From: Casuarius casuarius
Lineage: Eukaryota > Chordata > Aves > Casuariiformes > Casuariidae
Assembly (NCBI GenBank): GCA_003342895.1
Contig: PTFA01000101.1
Coordinates: 1-64,000, forward strand
Direction of reading: 5' to 3'
DNA: 64,000 bases
In this document: positions 25,891 to 36,709 of the stretch, one piece after another
Layout of the letters: every line of letters starts with the position of its first letter
Numbering within the stretch: position 1 is the first letter of the stretch
The notes under the pieces: generated by a model
The model's database searches: none
What the model was told of the DNA's origin: nothing
What the model saw: the letters and a program-made list of their open reading frames with translations, nothing else
Made by a program: the position numbers and the translations under genes

Positions 25891-27950
25891 CTCACGTCTC
25901 TCTCCATATAACTATTTTTAACGGTTCAAGTCTGGATTTTTATACTGTTCTTGAGCAAAACTTCTGTATCTCCTCTGTTCCATGTTACCCAGTGAGCTGA
26001 TCCATTGCTTTGCACCTAAGTGCCAGGTGGTTGCAAATCAGCAGTGTTCTTTATCTACAGAAGGTAGAGGTCTTTGAGCCGATAGGATTTTTAGCAGCAT
26101 AAATATATAGTATGATAAATAGCACAGTCATGTCTTTCAATCTTAACAGAAGTGTGACATAGAAACAATGAATTAATTATAGATTAAATTTTCTGTAAAT
26201 TACACTCCTTTATTTCTTCTAATGGTACCAAATGTGCTAGTAAGTCATAAATTTGGCTCTCACAGCAGAAGACTAAAGCAAAAAGAACTTGTAGTATGAA
26301 CACATTTAGCTTATTCTTCTGTCCTTACAGCCCTGTTTAGTAATAACTACTTTGAGGTTAGTACGAATGGCACCATCCTACAGATGTAGCTCTAACACAG
26401 TATGTCGTTTATGCTGAGCCATTAGAGCTATTAAAGCACATTAACATTAAGTAGTGTAATAACATGAGCTGTGCTTCCTGCATTACTGAAATGTTTCTGT
26501 CCTTAATATTTTTATTGTGGAATTCCGTATGATTTATTACTGTGCAACTAGGCTAATTTCAGTATTGCCTGTCAATACATTTTGGCCTTGTTTGGGCTAG
26601 TCTCAAGTCTTTCAATGAAATTCAGTTTGATTAGATACAAAGACTAGTCCTGTTGGCTGAATGGGTGAGTTCATCTGGATCATGAAAACACCGACTACCA
26701 CTTTACCAGATTGTAATCTGAATAGATGCTTTATTTCTGCTATACTGAGTGTTTTCAGATGTATCATTCTGAAAAAAAAAAAAGGAATACTGATAACAGA
26801 ATAGGTTCTTTGCTTCACATTTTTTGTTTTTTGTTCATTTTGTTCGTGTTGGGGAGGGCTTTGATTGTTGTTCTTGTTTTTAAAGACAGGCCATGACTGA
26901 TACTAAGGCCATGGAGTGACAGCCAGAAAAATTGAGCTGAAATAATTTCCCTGAAGAAGCTCAGCAGAGAAGTGGCAGCATCGAAATGAGAAGTAAAATT
27001 TCCCAAGTTTCAGTTCATAGTCTCTCTTCAGTGCTACCGCTATTGTTTTCAGTGCTGTAGCTGCCCCTTAGGTAGTTGAGTTATATTTAAAGTTGAACAG
27101 TAGTAAACTTTCTACAGAGTGTTTAGTCTTTTATTGGGAACTTTCATATTAGTCATCCTCTTTAAAGTATTGCTGAACATTTCAGATAAACTACTGACAG
27201 ATAACAGTATATTATACTGGACTAATGGAAAATCTTTTCATCTATAAAAGACATAACGCTTTCTTTTTCCGTTATATAAATCCTCATGGCCAGCTTTAGC
27301 AACTGTGTACCTGATATGTTCTTACTTTATCACAGAATAACTTCATTGCAAAATTGGAAAAAAATCAGTTCCCTTTCCTTTCAGAACTAAACTGCTTTCA
27401 AAGGCCGGAGAGCAAAATGGTTCTGAGCAAACTGACTTTCAGTGCTGAGGATAAAATGCTGTATTAAGAATTTCTTCTTAAAAGATATTGACACAATGCA
27501 GCTCCTAGTAGATCTTAGGCTATCTTAACTGTGTGTTATTGACTTCACTGAGACCACACAGGCAAATAGGCCTCCCTGTGTGTGTTCGATCCTTTGATCT
27601 ATTGTGGTCATGCATTTAAAGATAGCAAGACTAATGACCATGTTTTAACAGTGACTTACCATAAAATGAGAAGGAGTGATATTTTATCTATCCCTTCTGT
27701 TTATTAAGAGGGAATTTCCCCTCACTTCGTTATTCTCAAGGTAGCTAAATAGCAAGTTCCTTGCAGTACTGTTGTTTATGCTGAATTCAGTAATTCTTTC
27801 ATATGATTTTTTTTTTCTGATGCTCTGAATACATGAGACTTTAGATCATACCTTAAAGAGAAAAATAGTTAAGCACAGAGTTAATGCGAAAGAAAAATAT
27901 TGTTCAGAAAGAGCTTGCCAACAGCAGATGATGGCAGGCTTTTTCTGGGG

Positions 27951-27966
27951 AAAAAAAAAAAAAAAA
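27951..27966. repeat. A16 homopolymer
   Basis: Sixteen consecutive A residues follow GGGG and lie directly upstream of the LINE relic. This is probably a simple expansion rather than an element tail, because the LINE reads away from it. Confidence 0.9.
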
Positions 27967-27984
27967 CACTACTGCTTCTTCAGA

Positions 27985-28960
27985 TGGTGAATTCAGTAGG
28001 TCTCTTATATCCAGACTTCAGTAAAACGTTTTGGATGTGCCACATAGGAAACTATTAACTAATTTAGAGAAGACAGTATTCAAGGAGGAATTGTGCTATG
28101 GATGGGGAGATAATCCAAAAGTAGGTGGAACTAGGGATTATGAAAAAGAGAAGGATCAGGCTGGAGGGCAGATATTGGTGGAGTTCCTCAAGGATCAGGC
28201 TGAGGCATAATTTTGTCTTTCATTAATTATCTTTGCACTGATATTAAAAGCGTCCCTAGCAAACTCAATTGCACCCCAAAGCTGGGAGCAGGGTCACTAC
28301 CAGAAAGAACTGAGACTGCGTATGCAGAACGCCCTAGACAATCATGAAGACCTATGACACAGAACAGGACAAAATGCTAGGTCATGCACTTGGCAGAATT
28401 TTTTGCTAGTTCCTACATTCTGAAAGCGAACGAGAAGGAGTATGGGCTGATGACATGACATAGCTATGAAATACAACATAGCCATGAAAAAGGCAAATGC
28501 AGAATAATCTCTAGGATTATGCAGGGAAAAAAATAGAGGTGTCTTTAGGGTGGGAGAACAGTTTCCTTTTGAGATTAAAGACAGAAAAATGTTAATGCCA
28601 ATTTTAAAGGACTTTGTGACACTTTACCTGCATTACTGTTTTTCTCTTTGGGTCATGCATATTCAAGAATACAGAGCTCCACCTGAAATTTGTACTTACG
28701 GTCTACTGTGTGATCGGAGGTGAAAAACTTGTTGCAAGCACTAATTAGTAAAGCCTGACCTTTTTGATCAGCTAAACAAAGCCAAAAAGTCTGGTATCTT
28801 GCTGGAAATATATAGGAATAAGGATGCTATGCAAATAAAGGAAGAATTTAAATTGCTGCTCCAAGAATAAGTGGAAATTAGTATGAACATATATTAAGGT
28901 AGAAACTAGAAGGAGATTCCTAGCCATTCCAGCAGCTGGCCAACCTGTGTCTCTTAAGCA
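27985..28960 (+). mobile_element. Decayed CR1-type LINE: reverse-transcriptase and 3' region
   Basis: Three conserved blocks of a CR1-like reverse transcriptase are readable in order on the + strand. A D-F-S-K-T-F block (28014-28031) corresponds to the usual DFSKAF. A G-V-P-Q-G-S block begins at 28180. An S-K-L-N-C-T-P-K-L-G block (28258-28287) corresponds to SKFADDTKLG; the two catalytic aspartates of that block are replaced by N and C. The second and third blocks share one frame, broken only by a TGA at 28201-28203; the first block is in another frame, so an indel lies between. Further 3', 28690-28820 and 28890-28945 follow the usual end of amniote CR1 copies, including a 'gaaactagaaggagattcct' phrase. 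The element is dead, 5'-truncated and old. The exact ends are uncertain. Confidence 0.75.
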
Positions 28961-30492
28961 GCATGCAAGTAATAAGCAGTTCAAGTACAGCTTTGTGCGG
29001 GAGCTGTAACATGTGACCTGCCACAAGGCTATTCTAGTATACGGGCTGCTTAATCCTCCGGACCCCTGTTGTCCGTTCCCATATGGCAGCAGCAACCAAG
29101 GAATCCAGCACTGCAATGATCTCACTGTGTTCCCAGCCAAACTCCACCTCACTAATAGGAGCCACTTTTCTCTGGGCTGCGAAATACCCTTGGAATATCT
29201 TCTGCCCAGAGGTTTCTGAGATATGTCAGGCAGGAGAGCTACGATAAGGTGACCCAGCCTTAAAACCCTGAAGTGTCATCTCCTCTGGGATCTCCTGTAG
29301 TGAACTGAAATATATAAATGTTACCTGGTACTGAGCTAAGTTACATGTGGTTTACTGCTCCTGAGTGATGTCCTAATTGACTGAGAAGGTGACTGAAACA
29401 GTCTAATCAAAAGAGATTTTTGTGGCCTGACTTGTGCTAAATCATAGAAAGGATACTGTGCAATCATGGTGTGCATGCATATGGAGAAAATTTAAATCTG
29501 CCATTTAAAGTTAAGTGGAGTAATGCCTAAAATAAACTAAACAGGTGTGAATAAGATCTGGAGCATTAAAGTAGGCTCTAGCATATGAATACAGTAATGA
29601 ATCAATTGGTGTATACATAATATAATACGTGATATAAGGAATTAATAACAACATATGAAGGGAACTTGGCATTTTTCATACCTGGGCTACTGGATGACCT
29701 GACCCTTCTACATATTATCTGGTCGTGAATGCTTGTGCCTTGCTGCTTCCTATTCTTTACTCCACCAGAAATCAACCTAAATGACAACTCTGGTGTAGAA
29801 TCAAATCTATTTTTCGAAGTACCTGACTGAAAGCTCTTGTTCATGCAAGAGGCGTTCTGGAGAAGGCAACGAACTAGACATCTAATTTTTAAGTGACTAA
29901 ACATAAGTCTGACCCTGACTGACTGTCAGGGATGTTTACACTCTGGAAATAGCAAAGAAAACAATGAAAAGGAAAAGGAGACGGAGAGAAATATCATTTA
30001 AGAAAGTTTGCCAGCTTTTTAAAACAATATATATTTTTACCTTTTATTTTTCCAGGATAATCTAACTTTTCAGTTTTTCATTCTTTCTGGGTGCAGTGGA
30101 GCACTGCAGTAAATCGTTAATCTCTAGGCTTCAGAAGAAGGAACAGAAGAAAGTAACGAATACCTGCCAGCAGCTATACTGACTTTTAATAAGCAACCCA
30201 GAGCCTATGGATATAGTAAAAAGCCTTATAAAAACAAACAAACACACAAATAAACAAACATGAATCAATTATTTTAAAGTATTCTGGTTTGAGTTATTCC
30301 ACATAGCATAAAATATAAATACGCTTACAGATGACCTAGATAGCCTTAATTTCAGCAGTATGTAGACCACTGAATATAGTCTATAACAACTTTTCATGTG
30401 GTTTGAGGAATTATAATTTCCCATCCAAAGTTTAATGAGTTTAACCTCTTTCATCCACTGCACGTTTTCCCTGTTCTCTCAGGTTCGTCTGA

Positions 30493-30846
30493 CTAATCTT
30501 TTACAGTAATCTGGCCCAACAGCCTCACCCACAGCCAATGCCCTCCGCAGAGTTGATCAAAAGTCATTATTTTTCGCAAGACCCAACCTACCACATGCTG
30601 TATGAATGTAGGGGAGGACCAGGCAGCATTAGCAGTAAGGCTAGACCTAGTCAGGTTTTGGACTACACAGTGCGCCCCACATTTTCTAGTGGTTACACCT
30701 GGGGATGTGGAGGCACAGCAGGAACAGACTATGGTGCAATATATGAGCACACTCTTGCNGCAACCTGGCGTTTCGCTAATGATGTTGACGCACATGCTAA
30801 CANCTGTGTAGCCCAGGAAACTCCTGGTCAGCCCTACTTTTACTAA
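30493..30846 (+). other. Unidentified 117-codon open stretch (possible exon or repeat relic)
   Basis: The frame is open from just after a TGA at 30490-30492 to a TAA at 30844-30846. The first ATG is at 30538, giving 102 codons. A pyrimidine-rich stretch ending in TTTTACAG at 30499-30506 could be a splice acceptor, making a terminal exon of about 112 codons beginning near S-N-L-A-Q-Q-P-H-P. The C-terminal half is Gly/Tyr/Cys-rich and ends P-G-Q-P-Y-F-Y. GC content is visibly higher than its flanks. The minus strand is also open over much of the same DNA (30493-30891), which weakens any coding argument. I recognise no domain on either strand. Two ambiguous bases (30759, 30803) fall inside it. 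A frame this long can arise by chance in 64 kb. Confidence 0.2.
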
Positions 30847-32174
30847 CCACTGTAAGGTTTGTAACTGCAACATGAAACATATCCTAGACAAAATTTTGGT
30901 GCCTACGAATCAATAATGAAGGAAACAAGTAGGAAGAATACATTTCTCAGAGTTAGAAAAGTTGCTCTATATTTTTTGCCAAACTGTCAAATCTGGCAAA
31001 TTTACCTTAAAGTAAAAGTGTTCTATACCTGCACAAACTACAATAAATACAACATAGATGTCACTTGAGAAGGAGGAAAAGCACATTTGCCAACTATTTC
31101 ATTTTCTCCCCATCCACTCTTCATAAGTGAGCCAGGTTAATATCTTGAAAGCTTATGAGCTGAATGTCTGTATCCCATCACAAATGCCGTTACTGATTCC
31201 ACTCAGTAGCAGAGTGAGTGAAGCAAAGCAAGGATTTGAATGTAAAACAGTTGCAATAACTTTTGACATCTACTTCACAGTTTATTTTACACTGCTTCAA
31301 AAGTAGCTGGCTCTCCAATGCCATTAGTGCTATTTAGATGAATGGGCATTGCAATGGCAGATGCAATTCTCTGATGACAAAAACAAGGTAATGAACATGG
31401 GAAGGAATAACTTGAACTGCTTGCACACATTACTAGGTTGTAAATTAACTCTAAGCAATTACTCAGAAAAATAACAAAAAAAAAAAAAAAACCCACATAC
31501 CTTTGAGGACTGCAGTGGAAATTTCTGGCCAATGTGCTGCAGGTGCCAAAAAAAGGAGCAAAATGTAAATATATATCAGAAATTAAACTGGAAATAAAGT
31601 AGATATTTGTTTATGGGTTTATATTGTTCTTATTCACCGTGGTATTTGAGAATATCCCATGCAATGCCATTAATATTAAGAAATAGCCATAGGATCCAAT
31701 GTAGTCTCTGATGTTTCATCAGGTGCCTAAGTCTCAGGTGTGTGCATATGTGTGTGTATGAGTCCTTATTCCCACATACATTACATTTCTATTATTTTAC
31801 AATGAGATCAGAGATAAAAATGTCAGTCTTGTATCATTCTTTGGTTAGTATGCCATATGTTGTGATGACACCATATAAATCAGGCATATACCTCAGTTTT
31901 ATTTGAGTAGCACACACTTATAGAAGAGAGAGAGTTAGTTCATTTGGGCAGCAAATCTGTTGTAATAAAAAACATAATTACTTACATTTTACCTGAACTA
32001 ATTAAATGATAGAATGATGATAGATTTAGGGCAAGATGCACTATCAAAATACATCAGATATGTAAAGATACAAAGGCAGAAAAATCAGTCCACTTTTTTT
32101 TATAACTAAGGTCTTTTGCTTAATCTTGCTACTCCTCAGCATATAAGAATTACTCATTTTGTGCTTTAGGTCTG

Positions 32175-32280
32175 ATTATGCTTCTGCAAAAGTTTCCTGT
32201 CAATTGAATTCCATTGACTCTAACAGCATTTCTTCCAGTGTATATAAGTGTAAATTAGATCAGCACTAATTTTTATTAAA
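32175..32280 (-). repeat. Possible ancient SINE-like fragment
   Basis: The segments 'ttgaattccattgactctaa' and 'cttccagtgtatataagtgt' followed by 'aaattagatcag' match, in reverse orientation, the same sauropsid theme seen at 25795-25890. The reverse complement reads gatctaattta, then acactgga, then agtcaatgg. The copy is diverged and the family is not assigned. Confidence 0.4.
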
Positions 32281-33579
32281 TTCAACTGTCCCTACTATTC
32301 TTAATTAAAAATGTCTAGGAAGACTCCAATAGTACTATTTTATAATGGAAAAGGCTATTCTAAATTAAATGAATCTAAATGTTCACTGGAATTTCCTTTT
32401 TTGACTGATACAGAGTGGATAGATCCTGATGATATTGAGAGACCTACATTTCAAGTGGAAAGACTTGTTTGTTTTTCATTTTTATTCAGGAAGTTTCTTT
32501 GATTACTTTGTTTAATTTTGCATAATACTATATTAGTTTATGTTATTTACAATTCAAAAAATTTACAAGCATAATAAAATAATTCAATCTTTTTTGAAAG
32601 AAGTCATTTGTTCAAACCTAAAACAAAGTTCAAGGAAAAGTCCTTCTTGAGTAATTTGAACTAGGGGGTGGTGTGCATGGGTACTCTGAACCGAAACAGC
32701 ACAAAAATCGACTATGAAAAGGATTTTTTATTCTCCATCGTAAATTATCTTCATCCTCATAAGCTCTCTTCATAAGTTATGTGTAGGAAATGTTGAAAGA
32801 TATAAATTACACATTGGTTAGTTGTTGTGACACTGAGAACAAAAGTAAACTGAATGTGCATAAATTATCTAGACAGGGGGCCAAAAGAAGATATAGATGT
32901 GAGTAAATACTGCAAACATAGTATATGTTACAGAATACAATCTTTCGCATGTTTGGGAAATACCCAGTCACATATTTTTTCCAAGTCAAGTTGACAGAAG
33001 TATCCATTTTAAGAAAGATCTAAGTTTTTTGGAGCTACCTTAAACCAGCAATGTTTTGATGGAAAATGTTCTCTATGGAGATATTCTTTTTATAGCATAT
33101 TCTGTGTCTCCTCTGTCTTTCCCCTTACTTTAAATAACATGATTTAGGCTTCTTTGTGTTTAATAAAAAGAAGAAGAAGAAGATGGATAATTTAATATGG
33201 GTGTAGGAATGAAATGGACCTCTGAGTTACCAAGACCAGTTCCCCGTTATGCAATGGCCAAGTTGATAATGGTAAATAAAATGTGCCCAGAACCTCTGAT
33301 GCTGAGGCCAGCTGATAAGGAGTGGTTCATGCCTATTTCATTTAAATCTCTTACTCTCCAAAACTAACTATATTAGGAATGGTCCCTGGTTGATGCTAAC
33401 TTCCTGTCTTGGGAATTATTTGAGAGAGTTTAGTTGGTCTGGGCCAAAATTATACCAGGAAGCAGTTTTACAATGTAGACAACGGAGTTCCAATGCACAA
33501 GGACGTGTGCTGATATTATTTAAATATAGTATAGAGAAAACTGATATCTTTATAAATTGATTGAGTTCTCTTAGAAGTA

Positions 33580-33720
33580 CTTTTTGCTCTCCTTAGGTCT
33601 ATTGGGAGTGTGTTGCAGAAGTTCACTGCTTTAGTGAATAAAAATCTTTGTCTAATTTCCAGTATACTTTTATCCATATCTTGATTATACTTTTATGTTC
33701 TTGTTAATGATGCTATACAA
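33580..33720 (-). mobile_element. 3' tail of a CR1-type LINE, reversed
   Basis: Read on the minus strand, the phrase 'ggaaattagacaaagatttt' is followed by 'cactaaagcagtgaacttct' and then 'gcaacacactcccaatagac'. This follows the usual CR1 3' region ('ggaaattagaaaaaggtttct...agtgaagttctggaacagcctccca'). The comparable segment of the first LINE relic (28890-28945) reads on the opposite strand. No coding block is included and the ends are uncertain. The assignment is from remembered consensus patterns. Confidence 0.55.
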
Positions 33721-36638
33721 TAACAAACTAGATCACATTCTGTTTTATCAAACTCCTGCTTTATGTAAAGGAAGAATCAGCAAAGTGCATCTTGAACCAA
33801 GAATGCTGATAACAAGTTCAAATTCAAGTTGCTCTGCACTGAATATTTGACTAAGGTTGCTGCCAACATTTCCTGTAAATTAACTTTGTAATAGTAAATG
33901 GGATGCTTTATACCATCATGATCAAGCAGAGTACATTACTGAACTCTGTGGTTTTTATCGAAGCTTATGGACCCTAAAGACATAATGAAGAATGATGAAG
34001 TGCTGTTAACTATTTGCTGAAGAAATCTATTTAACAAATGTGCTCATACAATAGTTTCACAATAAATTATCATTCTGTCTCTTTATTTTGAACTTGATAA
34101 TGAGTATTTTAAGGATTTCTATGTAATGGGACTGAATCACTGATTCTTAGACTGAATGTGCATTTGCTCATTTGAATATCTCAATTAACATCAGTGGGAT
34201 ACTGATGTGATTAAGTGCCACTCAGGATGTAGAATCTTGTCCAGTGCAACTTTGCCAGCAGTTCACTGCACGCAACTTAAAATGGTATGAAAAATGTACA
34301 GGTTTTCATCCTGAAAATAAACAATTAATCCAACCGAGCATATTTTGATTAAATGGCTTTTCTGTCCTGATGTATTGTATGGTCATTCATATTTCAGCAC
34401 CTGCTGAAAATAACTGTTGTTGGTACACGTTCAGTCTGTTTCATCTTCTGTAATATTAGGTAAACCTGAATATTTATACATATGCATGCACAGATGTAGC
34501 CTTACCTTGGCCTCTGGGTTAAGCTGATAAAATTTAGTGTATAAGATGGAAACTTAACCAGAAGCCATTCTACTGTTAGTAGAAATGATGGCTCAAAGGC
34601 TGCTATCCTCATAACCCCAGCAACTAAATATTCACACCTAAGAAATGTTTACAATTGTCATTGGGTGCGTGCAATTTGGACTTTACACCCACAACAGTTG
34701 TGAAATTTTGATGCAAACAAACAAAAAAAAAAACTTCAAAGACCATTTTCTTGTCCGAGGGAAGCTGTTTCAATATGTTTCATTTTCCTTCCTTACACTG
34801 ATGTAAAAAAGGGGACAGATAATGAAAGAGAAACTTGTTCAAAGAGCTTGGAAACTAAAGTAGCTTTACTGAAAACCGAATCCAACACCAATGAAGTCCT
34901 AAAAGTGCCTACCAGCTGAAGGAAAAGGCTCGGATAGTTAAGCTGATAGGCTGCCTTACAGTGCAATATAATAAGGTCAAGAGAGTGGACACTCAGACTG
35001 TAGTCTCTCTGCATGCCAATGGCTCGTGTTCCCATTATGCCCGTAGCTTCTGGTTATTATTTCTGCTTGCTTTCCCTCTGTATCTTTCTCCTGCTGTGTA
35101 CATTAGAAAATTGAAGTGCATGCCGAGTTCTCACAAGCCCCTCATTCTCTGGTTTTCTCCCCAAACAAAAAAAGAACAAAAGTGCTTTTCATAGGGATGT
35201 AGCAGTCATTCTGTAGCTAAAGCTGAAGATTTTTCTTTTAAGGGCTGCTAAAGAACTGTATTTTTTAATTTCTATGGAAAAGGGGAAAATGAAAATATCT
35301 TATTCCCCTCAAACTATTTAAGAATTCTGGTGATTTTGTCAAACAAATATCAATGTAAAATTTTCAAAAAGGACTGGCTACCTCTAGTGTTCAAAGAAAT
35401 TTCACTTTTATCCAGATGTTATTCTGATTTTAAAAAAATCGATCAGCTGTGATTATCAGCCATGTTTAGCACTCAACAGTTTCTGCAACTAATGCATTTC
35501 ACAGGCAGAGTGGTACCAAGGTAGTGTTTTTCTGAAATTTCTTGAAGATATTAGAAAAGCTGTTGTAAAGATTCAAAGCCGTACAAATGTTACTGCATGA
35601 AAATTGTCCTTTAAATTTGTTATCCTTTAAAACTCCAGACTGAACTTAAATGTGTCAAATATATTTTAATATGTTGGCCCTGTTGAGACCTATTCCTTTT
35701 GGCCAGTTTGAAGATAAGAGGTCGGATATCACCATGAGTTCGTTTGGTTTAATAAGAGATGTAGACCACAAAAGTCATGAGTCACCTTATAGTGTATGTA
35801 TGAAGGAACTTCACATTCTTGTGGAAACTTTCTAAACAGTACTCTTAGAACCCAGAGTGTTGACCTGTACCGTCATTTATCACTTCGACACAAGGTACGA
35901 TTCATGTGATGAAATTTACTATTCCAAACTGATCAGCCCATGACTTTTATAATTTGTGAAGATCTAGTTAATATACTCAACATAGTCCAGGTGCAGTTCA
36001 TCCCCTATTTAAATATCTGTTTAAAATAGGTCAGATGAATCACATCACTATGGTAGCTATTTCTTTGCTTTAGCTATAAAGAAAAATTTAGATCACTGGC
36101 TGAGATGTTAACATCTACATTGTAGGTGTTGAAAGTCAGGTGAGAGAAAATCCAGCTGATATGTTCTGAATAAATTATCTTACCATTCTGTGTGCCTTTT
36201 TTCCGGTTAACAGAATGGTCAAGATAAATGTTCACCTGCCTGCCAGAGAACTGTTACTCTTTGATTGCCAAAATTGTCTGCTTTCCAGAAAGTAAAGATT
36301 ATTTTCTTTACAGTGGACATTCCTGAGACAAGCTGGGAAGCAATTTGTGCTTGACCTCACCTCAGGTCACTTCTGATTACTGGTGTATTTTATGGGTGTG
36401 ATGAACGGATTGTTCATGATTGTAGACATGATGAACTCGAGCAATTGAATGATATGATAAAGCTGATCAGGATTCAAGTCCAGTGAGAAGGCTTGTATCT
36501 CAGATGCTCTTCTCTTGACCTTGAAGGAGAAATATGTACTGTACAAGAACTAAAAGTGAAAAATTTTAATCTGAGTGGCCAGTGAATAACCTGATTTTCA
36601 TGGTTCCTAAGCAGTGAGTCCTGTGATTCTATAACGGG
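33721..36638. other. AT-rich non-coding DNA, no gene seen
   Basis: No exon or RNA gene is supported. Apart from one ancient repeat fragment near 34.2 kb (listed), I see only short A runs and ordinary AT-rich sequence. Confidence 0.6.
34170..34245. repeat. Possible ancient interspersed repeat fragment
   Basis: The run 'taacatcagtgggatactga' followed by 'tgtgattaagtgccactcag' resembles the 'cttcaatgggactactcatgtgcttaaag...' theme common in old sauropsid repeats. It is short and diverged. Confidence 0.35.
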
Positions 36639-36709
36639 AAAAAAAAAAAAAAAAAAAAAAAAAAAACAAACAAAAACAAAAAACCCAAACCCAAACAAGA
36701 ACAAAAACT
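36639..36709. repeat. A28 tract followed by CAAA/CCAAA-rich tail
   Basis: Twenty-eight consecutive A residues (36639-36666) run into about 43 bases of CAAA, CAAAAA and CCCAAA units. It is the longest homopolymer in the window. Such a tail can mark an A-tailed retrocopy, but the 200 bases upstream show no gene-like or LINE-like sequence that I recognise, and I could not find a clear target-site duplication. It may be a plain simple repeat. Confidence 0.9.

Larger units (their letters stand above)
21151..27984. other. AT-rich non-coding DNA, no gene seen
   Basis: No coding exon is supported. The stretch contains a MIR-like fragment and an ancient repeat fragment (both listed) and A-rich runs near 21670-21690, 26771-26783 and 27951-27966. 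A region at 25110-25190 distantly recalls the reversed 3' tail of old LINE repeats but is too diverged to call. The remainder shows no repeats or signals that I can support. Confidence 0.6.
28961..33579. other. AT-rich non-coding DNA with one unexplained open stretch
   Basis: Apart from the separately listed 30.5-kb open stretch, no frame looks coding. The block holds an A-rich CAAA-type patch at about 30230-30260, an A16 run at 31476-31491, a 7-bp stem with a 5-nt loop at 29913-29931 (CCCTGAC/GTCAGGG), an (AAG)5 run at 33168-33182 and an ancient repeat fragment near 32.2 kb. The frame at 32311-32502 has no recognisable domain. Confidence 0.55.

Noticed and set aside
30493..30891. 132-codon minus-strand frame opposite the 30.5-kb open stretch
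   Set aside because: No recognisable domain; at most one strand could be real, and the plus frame has the better upstream splice-like signal.
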